The position numbers were made by a program, and so were the translations under genes. From Reyranella sp. (GTDB taxonomy: Bacteria; Pseudomonadota; Alphaproteobacteria; Reyranellales; Reyranellaceae), in assembly GCF_030651995.1 (NCBI RefSeq), contig NZ_JAUSBN010000065.1:1-36424 (forward strand): a stretch of DNA of 36,424 nucleotides, written 5' to 3'. Positions 19,693 through 27,360 of this stretch are shown one piece after another (within the stretch, counting starts at the first letter, position 1; each line of letters begins with the position of its first letter). Under the pieces are notes generated by a model, which did not search any database, had not been told where the DNA came from, and was given only the letters and a program-made list of their open reading frames with translations.

Positions 19693-19750
19693 GTACCAAT
19701 AGGCCACGGCCGCGCGGATGCGCCGACCGACCCTGAAACGAGGATGTTCC

Positions 19751-20527
19751 ATGCCCCGCCGTTTCGTCGATCTTTCGATCTATCTCGAGAACGACGTGAT
19801 CTCCGATCCGCCGCCGTTCGGACCGAAGATCCAGTATCACAAGCATGCCGACACGGCCGGCCAGATCGCCGGCTTCTTTCCCGGCCTCAAAAAGGAAGAC
19901 CTCCCCGACGGCGCGGGCTGGGCGGTCGAGAACGTCAATCTCTCGACCCACAACGGCACCCATCTCGACGCGCCCTATCATTTTCATCCGACGATGAACA
20001 AGGGCGAGCGCGCCATCACCATCGACGAGGTGCCGCTCGAATGGTGCTTCCAGCCCGGCGTGAAGCTGGATTTCCGCGACAAGCCGGACGGCCATGTGAT
20101 CACCGCCGCCGAGGTCGAGGAGGAGCTGAAGCGCATCGGCCATGAGCTGAAGCCGCTCGAGATCGTCGTGGTCAATACGCGGGCGGGTTCGCGCTACGGC
20201 AACGACGACTACGTCAATGCCGGCTGCGGCATGGGCTATGACGCCACGATCTACCTGCTGGAGAAGGGCGTGCGGCTGACCGGGACCGACGCCTGGAGCT
20301 GGGACGCGCCCTTCTATTTCACCGCCCAGAAATGGGCGAAGGACCACGACCCTTCGATCATCTGGGAAGGCCACAAGGCCGGCCGCGACATCGGCTACTG
20401 CCACCTCGAGAAGCTGCACAACCTCGAGGCGCTGCCCGGCGACGGCTTCACCATCGCCTGCTTCCCCCACAAGATCCGCGGCGCCTCCGCCGGCTGGACC
20501 CGCGCGGTGGCGATCTTCGAGGAGTGA
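19751..20527 (+). CDS. cyclase family protein (kynurenine formamidase-like metal hydrolase)
   Basis: A 258-residue enzyme of the Cyclase superfamily. ATG 19751 (MPRRFVDLSIYL) gives the family's usual N-terminus. The metal-binding motif is HNGTHLDAPYHF, followed later by TGTDAWSWDAPF and a conserved His/Glu pair near YCHLEKLHNLEAL. Members hydrolyse amides or lactones (formylkynurenine, isatin, cyclic imides) with a divalent metal. The isatin hydrolase/large-cyclase subgroup has this WSWD-type insert, so an amide or lactone hydrolase is likely. It fits the hydantoinase-type theme of the block. Confidence 0.88.
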   Translation: MPRRFVDLSIYLENDVISDPPPFGPKIQYHKHADTAGQIAGFFPGLKKEDLPDGAGWAVENVNLSTHNGTHLDAPYHFHPTMNKGERAITIDEVPLEWCFQPGVKLDFRDKPDGHVITAAEVEEELKRIGHELKPLEIVVVNTRAGSRYGNDDYVNAGCGMGYDATIYLLEKGVRLTGTDAWSWDAPFYFTAQKWAKDHDPSIIWEGHKAGRDIGYCHLEKLHNLEALPGDGFTIACFPHKIRGASAGWTRAVAIFEE

Positions 20528-20553
20528 TCGCGAAGGAGTGGGGAGATGCCCAC

Positions 20554-21063
20554 GTGCGGTCAGTGACGATCCATCCATCGATAAGAACGAAGCGCCTCGT
20601 GCTTGCGCCCTACGCAATGCGGGATGTCGACGAGTTGCACTGGGTCAGGAGCAATCGGGAAGTCATGCAGCATATCGGCAAGGGCGTTCTCACCCGGCCG
20701 GGAGTGCAGGACACCGTCTAGCGAGTGGTCGCAGGCTGGAACGAGACTGGCATGGGATGGTGGACCATCCGCCTCAAGGCGGAAAATCACCTGATCCGCC
20801 AGATCTGCCTCAGGCCGGAGAAGGACCTCGGCGAGATCGCGGTAGGCTACGCACTCGACGCCGCATTCTGGCGGCAAGGTTACGCGCGAGAAGCTCTGGA
20901 AGCCGTGGTCGCGTACGGCTTCAACGAGACGTTCTTGGATCGGGTCGTCGCTGTTGTCCGGTCAGAAAACACGGGCTCGCGTTCTCTGCTGGAACGTTGG
21001 GGGTTTACACAGGAACCGGACGTGGTGGTCGGCACCAGGACGCGATGCCTTTACTCGACTAGG
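20554..21063 (+). pseudogene. GNAT family N-acetyltransferase broken by an in-frame amber codon
   Basis: GTG 20554 (a GGGGAG lies 8 nt before) or GTG 20563 opens a RimJ/RimL-like acetyltransferase: TKRLVLAPYAMRDVDELHWV, then REVMQHIGKG. A TAG at 20719-20721 interrupts it, after which the same frame goes on with VVAGWNETGMGWWTI, GEIAVGYALDAAFW, the acetyl-CoA loop RQGYAREA and the closing SLLERWGFTQEP. Both halves together equal one normal GNAT of about 170 residues. A single C-to-T change of a Gln codon would explain the stop. After the natural end region near 21063 the frame runs on into unrelated DNA to 21111. A sequencing error or readthrough cannot be excluded. Confidence 0.75.
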
Positions 21064-21157
21064 GCGGCGGGTCGGGTTCGCATGGCGGGAGCGGCACCGC
21101 GAAGACGTTGAGCGTCATGGCGTGCTTGTCATTGGCCGGCACCACGCGGTTGGTCTC
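21059..21157 (-). pseudogene. degenerate tail fragment of a carboxymuconolactone-decarboxylase-like gene
   Basis: Thirty-three codons on the minus strand read ETNRVVPANDKH then AMTLNVFAVPLPPCEP and DPPP before TAG. The intact gene at 22119-22667 ends ETNRVAPANYKR, about 30 further residues, then SMTLNVFEMPLPPGEP and DPLP before its stop. The fragment is therefore a diverged copy of that gene's last codons with an internal in-frame deletion and no 5' part. It ends at the GNAT 3' end, so a rearrangement probably joined them. Confidence 0.75.
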
Positions 21158-21479
21158 GACACGTCTCAACCTGACCCATTCGCCTCATCCCGAGGAGCCG
21201 TATCAGGCGCGTGCTGGTTCCGAACCTGCGCTCCGGCGACCTCGTCGGAGGGGGGCACAAACGAAATAAACGAAATAAACGAAACAATTGAGTCCGAACA
21301 GGCCCCCCGGACTGATTCCCCGGGTTCTGGAGGCCTGGGGCGTGCGAGAATCGGTGTCTGGACGTGCTGGATGGCCTCGGCCCGGCTGGCGCGAAGTCGC
21401 AACACGCAGCCAGGACGCCATCACCCAGCTGCGCTCGTCGGCATGAGGTTATTGTTGATCCGATTCGTTCGGAAAGGCT
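21158..21479. other. unassigned intergenic stretch in a decay zone
   Basis: About 320 bp with no gene I can support. It contains a small AT-rich 9-bp tandem repeat (21261-21287). The longest frames are short and have no recognisable motif or SD. Base composition changes within it, which suits leftover DNA from rearrangement. Confidence 0.5.
21261..21287. repeat. 9-bp tandem repeat, three units
   Basis: ACGAAATAA, ACGAAATAA and ACGAAACAA stand in direct tandem, the third with one base changed. The array is strikingly AT-rich against its surroundings. No function is evident; slippage-prone filler is the simplest reading. Confidence 0.7.
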
Positions 21480-22112
21480 TTAAGGCGAGACTGGCCGGCG
21501 CGCGAAGAGGAGCGCCAGGCCGAGAGAGGCGATGAGGCCGCCCGCGGCCATGCTCAGGCGGCGCAGCATCGTCGGCCGCCCGATCGCAATCGAGCGGGCG
21601 CGCGAGGCCAGCAGCGCGACCACGACATCGACGGCCGTGTTGAGTGCCACGGAAATCAAACCAAGCACCAGGAACTGCAGCCATACGGGACCGGCCGATG
21701 GATCGACGAACTGCGGCAGGAACGCGAGGAAGAAGGCCGCAGTCTTGGGATTGAGTGCTTCGACGACGATGCCCTCGCGAAAGGCCCTGGCTGCGCCTGT
21801 GGTCACCGCCTTGGCCTCGAAGGTCTGACGCGCTTCGCGGATCGTCTTGAGGCCGATCCACACCAGATAGAGCGCGCCGGCAAGCTTCAGGACCGTGAAG
21901 GCTTCGGCACTGGCCATCATCAGCGCCGACACGCCGACGGCGCCGGCCGCCACATGGACCAGCCCACCAAGCCCCGTGCCGAAGCTGGAGGCGAGGCCCT
22001 CGCCCCGGCCCCCCGCCAGCGTGCGAGCCGCCACGTAGAAGATCCCCGGTCCGGGCGAGATCGCGATCGCCAGGGCCGCTGCGAAGAAGAGTGCGAGGGT
22101 CGCGAGATCCAT
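21480..22112 (-). CDS. LysE/RhtB family exporter
   Basis: A 210-residue inner-membrane exporter for amino acids or similar metabolites. The family motif AISPGPGIFYVAART follows the first helix. Five to six hydrophobic helices are visible, with KLAGALYLVWIGLKTIREA and GIVVEALNPKTAAFFLAFLP as further LysE landmarks. It is the last gene of a four-gene minus-strand operon, 6 bp after the CMD-like gene. The substrate cannot be told. Confidence 0.92.
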   Translation of the reverse strand: MDLATLALFFAAALAIAISPGPGIFYVAARTLAGGRGEGLASSFGTGLGGLVHVAAGAVGVSALMMASAEAFTVLKLAGALYLVWIGLKTIREARQTFEAKAVTTGAARAFREGIVVEALNPKTAAFFLAFLPQFVDPSAGPVWLQFLVLGLISVALNTAVDVVVALLASRARSIAIGRPTMLRRLSMAAGGLIASLGLALLFARRPVSP

Positions 22113-22118
22113 CGCCGC

Positions 22119-22667
22119 CTACGGCAGCGGGTCGGGCTCGCCCGGCGGCAGGGGCATCTCGAAGACGTTGAGGGTCATCGACACCAGCATGTAGTAGCCG
22201 CAGACGCCCACGAGATCGACGACACCCTTCTCGCCGAACGCGTCGACGGCGCGCTTGTAGTTGGCCGGCGCCACGCGGTTGGTCTCGAGATATTCGGTCA
22301 CGAAATCGTAGACCACCTTCTCGACGTCGCGCTTGAAGGGCGGCGTGGCGCGCAGGCGGACCGCCTCGATGATGTCTTCCGCCAGGCCGGCTTCCCTGGC
22401 GAGGCGCGCATGCGCATAGAACTCGAACTGCGCCTTGAAGTGCCGGCCGACCAGGCAGATCGCGAGCTCGGACAGGTCGCGCGGCAGCGAATTGTCGAAG
22501 CGGCAATATTCGCCGAGCTTCTGGGCGCGGTCGGCCAGGATGGGGCTGCGCAGCCAGGGCTCGAAGGGGCCGCGCAGGCCGCCGCGGGGACCGGACATGA
22601 TCGCGTCGGCGACCTTCTTCTGTTCGGCATCGAGTTTGTTCAGGTCGAGCGGCGCCAGACGCGGCAT
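22119..22667 (-). CDS. carboxymuconolactone decarboxylase (CMD)/AhpD-fold protein
   Basis: A 182-residue all-helical protein. I use ATG 22667 (MPRLAPLDLNKL), with AGAGGAAA 6 nt before it. The core has LSELAICLVGRHFKAQFEFY then AHARLA, the CMD pattern of helix and His/Glu positions. The CxxC pair of true AhpD peroxidase reductases is absent, so a decarboxylase- or lactonase-like role is more likely than redox. It shares an operon with the aldolase-family gene, a secreted protein and a LysE exporter. A decayed partial copy of its 3' end lies at 21059-21157. Confidence 0.88.
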   Translation of the reverse strand: MPRLAPLDLNKLDAEQKKVADAIMSGPRGGLRGPFEPWLRSPILADRAQKLGEYCRFDNSLPRDLSELAICLVGRHFKAQFEFYAHARLAREAGLAEDIIEAVRLRATPPFKRDVEKVVYDFVTEYLETNRVAPANYKRAVDAFGEKGVVDLVGVCGYYMLVSMTLNVFEMPLPPGEPDPLP

Positions 22668-22698
22668 TGCGTTTCCTCTTTTCTGTGTTTTCGAAGGG

Positions 22699-23289
22699 TT
22701 AGAGCGGGCAACCGGCGTCGGCGACGCGGTTGGCATCGGCATTGTCGAAGATGTGGTTCACGATCGACAGGCCAGCCTGCATCGCTGCGCTCGCGCGCAC
22801 GCTGCAAGAGCCGGTCGCCGTCCACAGCACCTTGCCGCCGCTCGATTCGTAGAGCGTGAGCGACACGCGCAGGGTCGAACCGGCGGGCGCGGGCGGGATC
22901 GTGTCGCGCCGGCCGATCGGATTGGCCGGCAGCATGAGGCGCGGATTGGCGCCCGTCTCGTAGTCCTGCGCCTGCATCATCGGCATTTCGCGATCCAGGC
23001 CGCCGGACAGGTCGAAGTAGCTCACGTCCATCCGCATGATGTTGCCGCCGCTGAAGCCGACCTGGTTGCCGCGCTGGGACAGGCGGACCATGACCTGGCG
23101 GCGCAGCTCGCGCGCGAGGTGGGTGTCGGAGGTGAGCTGGACGGCGATCTTGACCTTGGGGATCTTCTGGTACGCCTTGATCTCCAGGTCGCCCAGCTTC
23201 GGACCGGCGGGCACGCCATATCCCTGAGCGGAGGCCGGCGCCGCGAAGCAGAGCGCCGAGAGCGTGACAAAGGTGGCGGCGATACGCAT
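22699..23289 (-). CDS. secreted protein of unknown function
   Basis: A 196-residue protein with a clear Sec signal peptide (MRIAATFVTLSALCFAAPAS, cleaved near ASA-QG). The mature part is soluble, with alternating beta-like segments (VKIAVQLTSD, STLRVSLTLYES, KVLWTATGSCSV). It has two Cys near the end (GSCSV, AGCPL) that may form a disulfide. I do not recognise the family. It sits second in the aldolase-CMD-LysE operon, 11 bp after the aldolase gene. A periplasmic binding or structural role is a guess only. Confidence 0.8.
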   Translation of the reverse strand: MRIAATFVTLSALCFAAPASAQGYGVPAGPKLGDLEIKAYQKIPKVKIAVQLTSDTHLARELRRQVMVRLSQRGNQVGFSGGNIMRMDVSYFDLSGGLDREMPMMQAQDYETGANPRLMLPANPIGRRDTIPPAPAGSTLRVSLTLYESSGGKVLWTATGSCSVRASAAMQAGLSIVNHIFDNADANRVADAGCPL

Positions 23290-23300
23290 TCGTCTGTCCC

Positions 23301-24056
23301 CTAACGTCCCTCGACCGCCGTCAGCCTGCTCCAGCCGGCTTCATCCCGGTCGAGCATGCGCTTCAGCGATTCGAAATGCAGGAAGGCCTGCTGCGCCTCG
23401 CCCGCGATCTGCCTGGCCGTATGCTCGGCCATCGCCTCGTCGATATTGTGCAGCTCCCGGCCGGTCTGCATGGCCAGCACCTGCACCATCGCCGCACGTT
23501 CGAGGTAATAGAGGTCGTCGTAGGCTTGGGCAACGGTCGGACCCGAGACGATGACGCCGTGGTTTCGCAGGAACAGGATGTCCTTGTCGCCCATCGCGCG
23601 GCACATGCGCTCACCCTCGTCGTTGGACAGGGCGACGCCGCCATAGGCCTCGTCATAGGCGATGCGGCCCCAGTAGCGGAAGGCGTTCTGGGTGCACATC
23701 TCGATCCGCCCGTCGCGAATCGAGGTCAGCGCCGTCGCGTAGGGCATGTGGGTGTGCAGCACGACCCTGGCGCGCGGGTTGCCGGCATGGATGCGGGCGT
23801 GGATGTAGAAGGCGGTCGGCTCGACCGGATACTTGCCCTCGATGATGTTGCCGTCACCGTCGGCCATGACGATGTCGGATGGCGTGATTTCGGACCAGTG
23901 CAGGCCCTGGGGGTTGACGAGGAAGAGATCCTCGCGGCCGGGCACCGCCATGCTGAAATGGTTGCAGACGCCCTCGTTCAGCCCGTGCCGCGCGGCGGCG
24001 CGCAGGGCGGTGGTGAGGTCGATCCGCGCCTGGGTGACAGGGTCGTTGGCAAGCAT
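23301..24056 (-). CDS. class II aldolase/adducin family protein
   Basis: A 251-residue metal-dependent enzyme. The zinc-ligand blocks are present: HTHMPYATA, and LRNHGVIVSGPT late in the chain. The N-terminal GLNEGVCNHFS and the phosphate-loop-like FLVNPQGLHWSEI are as in the fuculose-1-phosphate aldolase superfamily. A lyase or decarboxylase acting on a hydroxy-acid or sugar phosphate is expected. Many members beside catabolic genes have unknown substrates. It begins the four-gene operon and is divergent (97 bp) from the ABHD18-like gene. Confidence 0.92.
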   Translation of the reverse strand: MLANDPVTQARIDLTTALRAAARHGLNEGVCNHFSMAVPGREDLFLVNPQGLHWSEITPSDIVMADGDGNIIEGKYPVEPTAFYIHARIHAGNPRARVVLHTHMPYATALTSIRDGRIEMCTQNAFRYWGRIAYDEAYGGVALSNDEGERMCRAMGDKDILFLRNHGVIVSGPTVAQAYDDLYYLERAAMVQVLAMQTGRELHNIDEAMAEHTARQIAGEAQQAFLHFESLKRMLDRDEAGWSRLTAVEGR

Positions 24057-24153
24057 TCAAGGGGCTCCATTGAGGAAGGGCTCCACCGTGGACGATGATG
24101 CTGCGAAGCGCATATGTGGCCAAGCAAAATCGCCGGCGTCAGGAGCCGTCTCG

Positions 24154-25515
24154 ATGAATGGTCTATTCGATTCGCCTGTCGGAGCCCTGCTGGCGCGGCC
24201 GTGGCTTGACCCGGTCGGACTCTACGGCCTGCGGCGCTGGTATCTGCCGCTCTCGCGCCTGTGGGCCGCCGCCAATCTCGCCGGCTTGGATGTCGCTCGA
24301 TTCCGCGACGAGATCGGCATTGCCCTGCCCGGCTTCTGGTCGGAGTCCCGCCTGCAACGTCTGCTGGCCCGTCATGGACGGGCGCAGGCCCGGGCGAACG
24401 AGGTGCGGAACGCATGGGAGGCTGCTCTCTTCGATCCGGCGGCCGGGAGCGATCCTGAACGGCTGGACCGGGAGAGGCGCAGCGCCGCGACGGTCCACCT
24501 GGCGAGCCGTGCATTCTTCTACCCGCTGCTGTTTCCCATCCGGCCACCGCTGGCACGCTGGCGTATCGACGCGCCCGAACGGGTCGAGCGCGAACTCGGC
24601 CATGAGCTCGAGAACCCTTCGACACTCTATGTGGCGCCTATCGCCCTCGAAAGCGTCTCCATATCGCGGAGCTTCGTGAAAGATGGCCTCCGGGAGTACT
24701 GGCTGCGTGCCCCGACCCCGGCGGCGCGACTGCGACAACGCCCGGGCAGCGAAATTCTCTATGCCCGTGTCGTCGAACCTGTCGGGGGGACGATCGATAC
24801 CCTGATTTTCGGCAATGGCCTGTGCGTCGAATCCGAGCTGATGTCGATGGAAAGAGGTCCGGGTCCCCAACTCGCGGCAACGGGGTGGAGGGTCATCGAG
24901 CCGGTCTCGCCCTATCACGGCCTTCGGGCGATGCCGGGCTTTTATGGCGGCGAGCCATTCTTTGCGGCGAGTCCGACGAGCTCCCTGGATCTCATTGCCG
25001 GACAAGCGATCGAGTCGGCGCTCCTGGTCGCGTGGGCGCGCGCGCGGTTCGAGGGCAAGGTGGCGCTCGCGGGCATATCGATGTCGTCGTTCGTGGCGCA
25101 ACTGGCCGCCAGCCATTGCCACCTCTGGCCGTCCGAGGCGCGGCCTGACGCCGCGATGCTGATCAGCCATTCGGGTCGCGTCGAAGACGTGACCTTCGGT
25201 GGCGCGCTTGCCGCCATGCTGGGCCTCGACCGCGCCCTGGTCGAGGCAGGTTGGACGCGCGAGAGCCTGGCGCGGCTTTCACGCATGATCGATCCTGCGG
25301 ACGCGCCGGCTCTACCGCCCTCTCGCATCGTTTCGGCGCTGGGCGAGACCGATCGGTGGGTGCCCTATCGCGATGGGCTGGCGCTCGCGCATCGCTGGGG
25401 GCTGCCGGAAGACAATCAGTTTCGTTACCGGTTCGGCCATCTCGGCATGCCGGTCCAGCTCACGCGCGACAGTAGCCCCTTCGTGAGACTCAGGCAGGTG
25501 ATGAACGGGGGATAG
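24154..25515 (+). CDS. ABHD18-like alpha/beta hydrolase
   Basis: A 453-residue protein starting at ATG 24154, with AGGAG 8 nt upstream. The C-terminal half is an alpha/beta hydrolase: GISMSS with Ser309, GETDRWVPY as the acid loop and RFGHLGMP with His429. The N-terminal half (RRWYLPLSRLWAAANLAGLD and a charged helical stretch) and the PYHGLRAMPGFYGGEPF block resemble ABHD18/DUF2048 proteins, best known from eukaryotes. No signal peptide is seen. Its last 26 bp overlap the DUF1194 gene tail to tail. The family call is by pattern, so moderately sure. Confidence 0.75.
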   Translation: MNGLFDSPVGALLARPWLDPVGLYGLRRWYLPLSRLWAAANLAGLDVARFRDEIGIALPGFWSESRLQRLLARHGRAQARANEVRNAWEAALFDPAAGSDPERLDRERRSAATVHLASRAFFYPLLFPIRPPLARWRIDAPERVERELGHELENPSTLYVAPIALESVSISRSFVKDGLREYWLRAPTPAARLRQRPGSEILYARVVEPVGGTIDTLIFGNGLCVESELMSMERGPGPQLAATGWRVIEPVSPYHGLRAMPGFYGGEPFFAASPTSSLDLIAGQAIESALLVAWARARFEGKVALAGISMSSFVAQLAASHCHLWPSEARPDAAMLISHSGRVEDVTFGGALAAMLGLDRALVEAGWTRESLARLSRMIDPADAPALPPSRIVSALGETDRWVPYRDGLALAHRWGLPEDNQFRYRFGHLGMPVQLTRDSSPFVRLRQVMNGG

Positions 25516-26215
25516 GCGTCGTGTCGGAGATCTCGCGCACCAGCTTGGTGCGCACGGCGCGGCCGAAATGGTCGAAATTGTCGGCCACGACCAGAAACGA
25601 GCCGGGGCCGCCGATGACGCTCTCCTCGTAGTATTTGTCGAGGGTGAGGTCGGGCGGGCGGCCGAAATTGCTGCGGTTCATCATGACCGGCAGGCCGTTG
25701 ACCACGATGCCCTGCGACACGAGCTTGTCGCGCATGATCTCCGCCGGCGGCCCGTCGTTGGTGCGGCCATCGCCGGACACGTCGATGACCCGACGCTTGG
25801 CGATGAAGGGGGCATTCTCGAAGCGCTGGCCGGCATGGACGAGGGCGGCTCCGATGGCGGTCCAGCTCTGCGAGGTTCGAGGCGCCTCGGCGAGCTTGTC
25901 GGCAAAGCGCCGGGCGGCGCCCGGACTGTCGATCACCGTCCAGTCGATCACGACGGTCTGGAAGTGCGCGCCGGCCCATTCGGTGTAGCAGATCGCAATC
26001 CGCCGGTTCTCGCCCGAGAGGATGGCGTCGACCACCCGGTCGTTGGTCAGCGCCTCGATATAGCCGCGCCGCTGGAGTTCGGCTTCGACCTCATCGATCG
26101 ATCGCGAAACGTCGACGGCCAGCACGAGCTGCAGATCGACCGGTGTCTGGGCGTGAGCCGACGTCGCCGCCGCCAGCGCTGCCATGGAGCCTACGAGCGC
26201 CGACCGTCGCCTCAT
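25490..26215 (-). CDS. DUF1194 family secreted von Willebrand factor A-like protein
   Basis: A 241-residue protein. ATG 26215 follows GGAGGT closely and gives a signal peptide (RRRSALVGSMAALAAATSA, then HAQ). The vWA MIDAS signature is AVDVSRSID (D35, S37, S39), with later Thr/Asp positions in TSQSWTAIGAAL and IDVSGDGRTNDG. DUF1194 proteins are periplasmic and of unknown role. The vWA fold suggests metal-dependent protein binding. Its 3' end overlaps the convergent hydrolase gene by 26 bp, so the two transcripts can form duplex RNA there. Confidence 0.9.
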   Translation of the reverse strand: MRRRSALVGSMAALAAATSAHAQTPVDLQLVLAVDVSRSIDEVEAELQRRGYIEALTNDRVVDAILSGENRRIAICYTEWAGAHFQTVVIDWTVIDSPGAARRFADKLAEAPRTSQSWTAIGAALVHAGQRFENAPFIAKRRVIDVSGDGRTNDGPPAEIMRDKLVSQGIVVNGLPVMMNRSNFGRPPDLTLDKYYEESVIGGPGSFLVVADNFDHFGRAVRTKLVREISDTTPIPRSSPA

Positions 26216-26261
26216 GCCCACCTCCGTCGAAGAAGCGAAGCATAACACCGTCGCGGCGTGC

Positions 26262-26296
26262 GCAAACGAAAACGCCGGAGGTAATCCTCCGGCGTT
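26262..26296 (-). terminator. rho-independent terminator of the RRM gene
   Basis: Arms AACGCCGGAGG and CCTCCGGCGTT (26271-26296) form a perfect 11-bp stem with a 4-base loop. On the minus strand it is followed by TTTTCGTTTG. It lies 38 bp after the stop of the RNA-binding protein gene and ahead of the DUF1194 start, insulating the two. Confidence 0.88.
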
Positions 26297-26333
26297 CAGG
26301 TCGACCGTCAGGACGGCCTATTGCCAGAACGGC

Positions 26334-27071
26334 CTATTGATCGTCGTCGAAGCCGCGCTTGCGCGGTTCGTAGTCGCGCTCGCGGCGCGGCTTGTCCGGA
26401 GCGCCGCCGCCGAAACGACGGGCCGGCTTGCCGAAATCGCCGCCTTCGGCCGGAGGAGCAGGAGGAGCGCTGGAGAAATCGGCACGGCGATCCCGCATCG
26501 GACCACCATCGCCACCGGGGGCTGCGCCACGGTAACCACCGCCGCCCTCACGACCGCCGCCACCATAGCCGCCGCCACTGGCACCGCCGGGACCGCCACC
26601 ACCGTAGCCGCCGCCACCGCCGCCGCGATAACCACCGCCGCCGCCGCCTTCACGGCCGCCGCCACCACCGTAGCCGCCACCACCGCCGCCACCACCGTAG
26701 CCGCCACCGCCGCCACCACCATAGGGCGGGCGCGGGCCGCGCGGACGGAAGCCGCCGCCATCGCGGCCGCCACCACCACCGCCGCCGCCATATCCACCAC
26801 CGCCGCCGCCACCACCACCGGGCTGACGCTCGACGGCTTCACGGACCGCGATCGAGCGGCCATCCAGCAACGCGCCGTTCATGGCCTGCATGGCCGAGGC
26901 GCCTTGGTCATCGGTTTCCATCTCGAGGAACGCGAAGCCGCGGCTGCGGCCGGTCTCGCGATCCACGATCACTTTCGAAGAGGTAACGGTGCCGAACTGA
27001 GAGAAGGCTTCAGACAGACGCTCAGACGTGACCGAATAGGGCAGGTTGCCCACAAACAATTTGCGACTCAT
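26334..27071 (-). CDS. RNA-binding protein: RRM plus long glycine-rich tail
   Basis: A 245-residue protein. Residues 1-80 form one RRM: RNP2 is KLFVGNLP (4-11) and RNP1 is RGFAFLEM (44-51), with the aromatic residues that stack on RNA. From about 84 to 185 the chain is almost pure Gly with spaced Tyr and Arg (GGYGG, GGYRGG, RDGGG), like RGG/YGG regions. A charged tail follows (RERDYEPRKRGFDDDQ). Bacterial RRM proteins of this type are often cold- or stress-linked and bind single-stranded RNA. The low-complexity tail could mediate self-association, an inference. It is monocistronic with its own terminator. The region before ATG 27071 is about 290 bp long and lacks a strong SD. Confidence 0.95.
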   Translation of the reverse strand: MSRKLFVGNLPYSVTSERLSEAFSQFGTVTSSKVIVDRETGRSRGFAFLEMETDDQGASAMQAMNGALLDGRSIAVREAVERQPGGGGGGGGGYGGGGGGGGRDGGGFRPRGPRPPYGGGGGGGYGGGGGGGGYGGGGGREGGGGGGYRGGGGGGYGGGGPGGASGGGYGGGGREGGGGYRGAAPGGDGGPMRDRRADFSSAPPAPPAEGGDFGKPARRFGGGAPDKPRRERDYEPRKRGFDDDQ

Positions 27072-27304
27072 TCAAGGCTCTGGGCTAGAGGAAGGATCGA
27101 GCGGAGTCCGGCGCGCGCTTGCTGGACGGATGCGTCCAAGCGTTTCGATGACCTTTGACAGATGACCAAGTAGCTCACGGGAAGACGTTGACCGGTATCG
27201 CGCTCCGCGACTGTGTGCCGAGACTCATGATGATGCTCGTCGGCGAGTGTCGCAATGCAGCACTTATGCGCTGATTCAAGCGTTGAGTCCACCGCGTCGC
27301 GGGG

Positions 27305-27333
27305 TTGAGGCGCAACGAAGCAAGGCACACAAT
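27305..27333 (+). promoter_or_regulatory. possible sigma-70 type promoter for the NIPSNAP-ThDP pair
   Basis: TTGAGG at 27305-27310, a 17-bp spacer and CACAAT at 27328-27333 resemble -35 and -10 boxes, 27 bp before the GTG start of the NIPSNAP gene. The match is only partial. Confidence 0.3.
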
Positions 27334-27360
27334 CGACAGGAATTCGGGAGGGATTGGATA

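Noticed and set aside
19649..20617. Extended 561-residue reading of the alpha/beta hydrolase
   Set aside because: The extra N-terminus runs antisense through the cyclase gene; ATG 19648 with a GGAGGA site gives a complete hydrolase.
23833..24153. N-terminal extension of the ABHD18-like gene
   Set aside because: It would cover the start of the aldolase gene in antisense; ATG 24154 has a good SD and family-like opening.
26500..26820. CCGCCACC-like repeats considered as a non-coding microsatellite or CRISPR-like array
   Set aside because: The repeats keep the reading frame of the glycine-rich tail, and there are no regular spacers.
26184..27158. Ala/Thr-repeat protein on the plus strand over the RRM gene
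   Set aside because: The repeats are the antisense of GGN glycine codons; RRM motifs and the terminator place the real gene on the minus strand.
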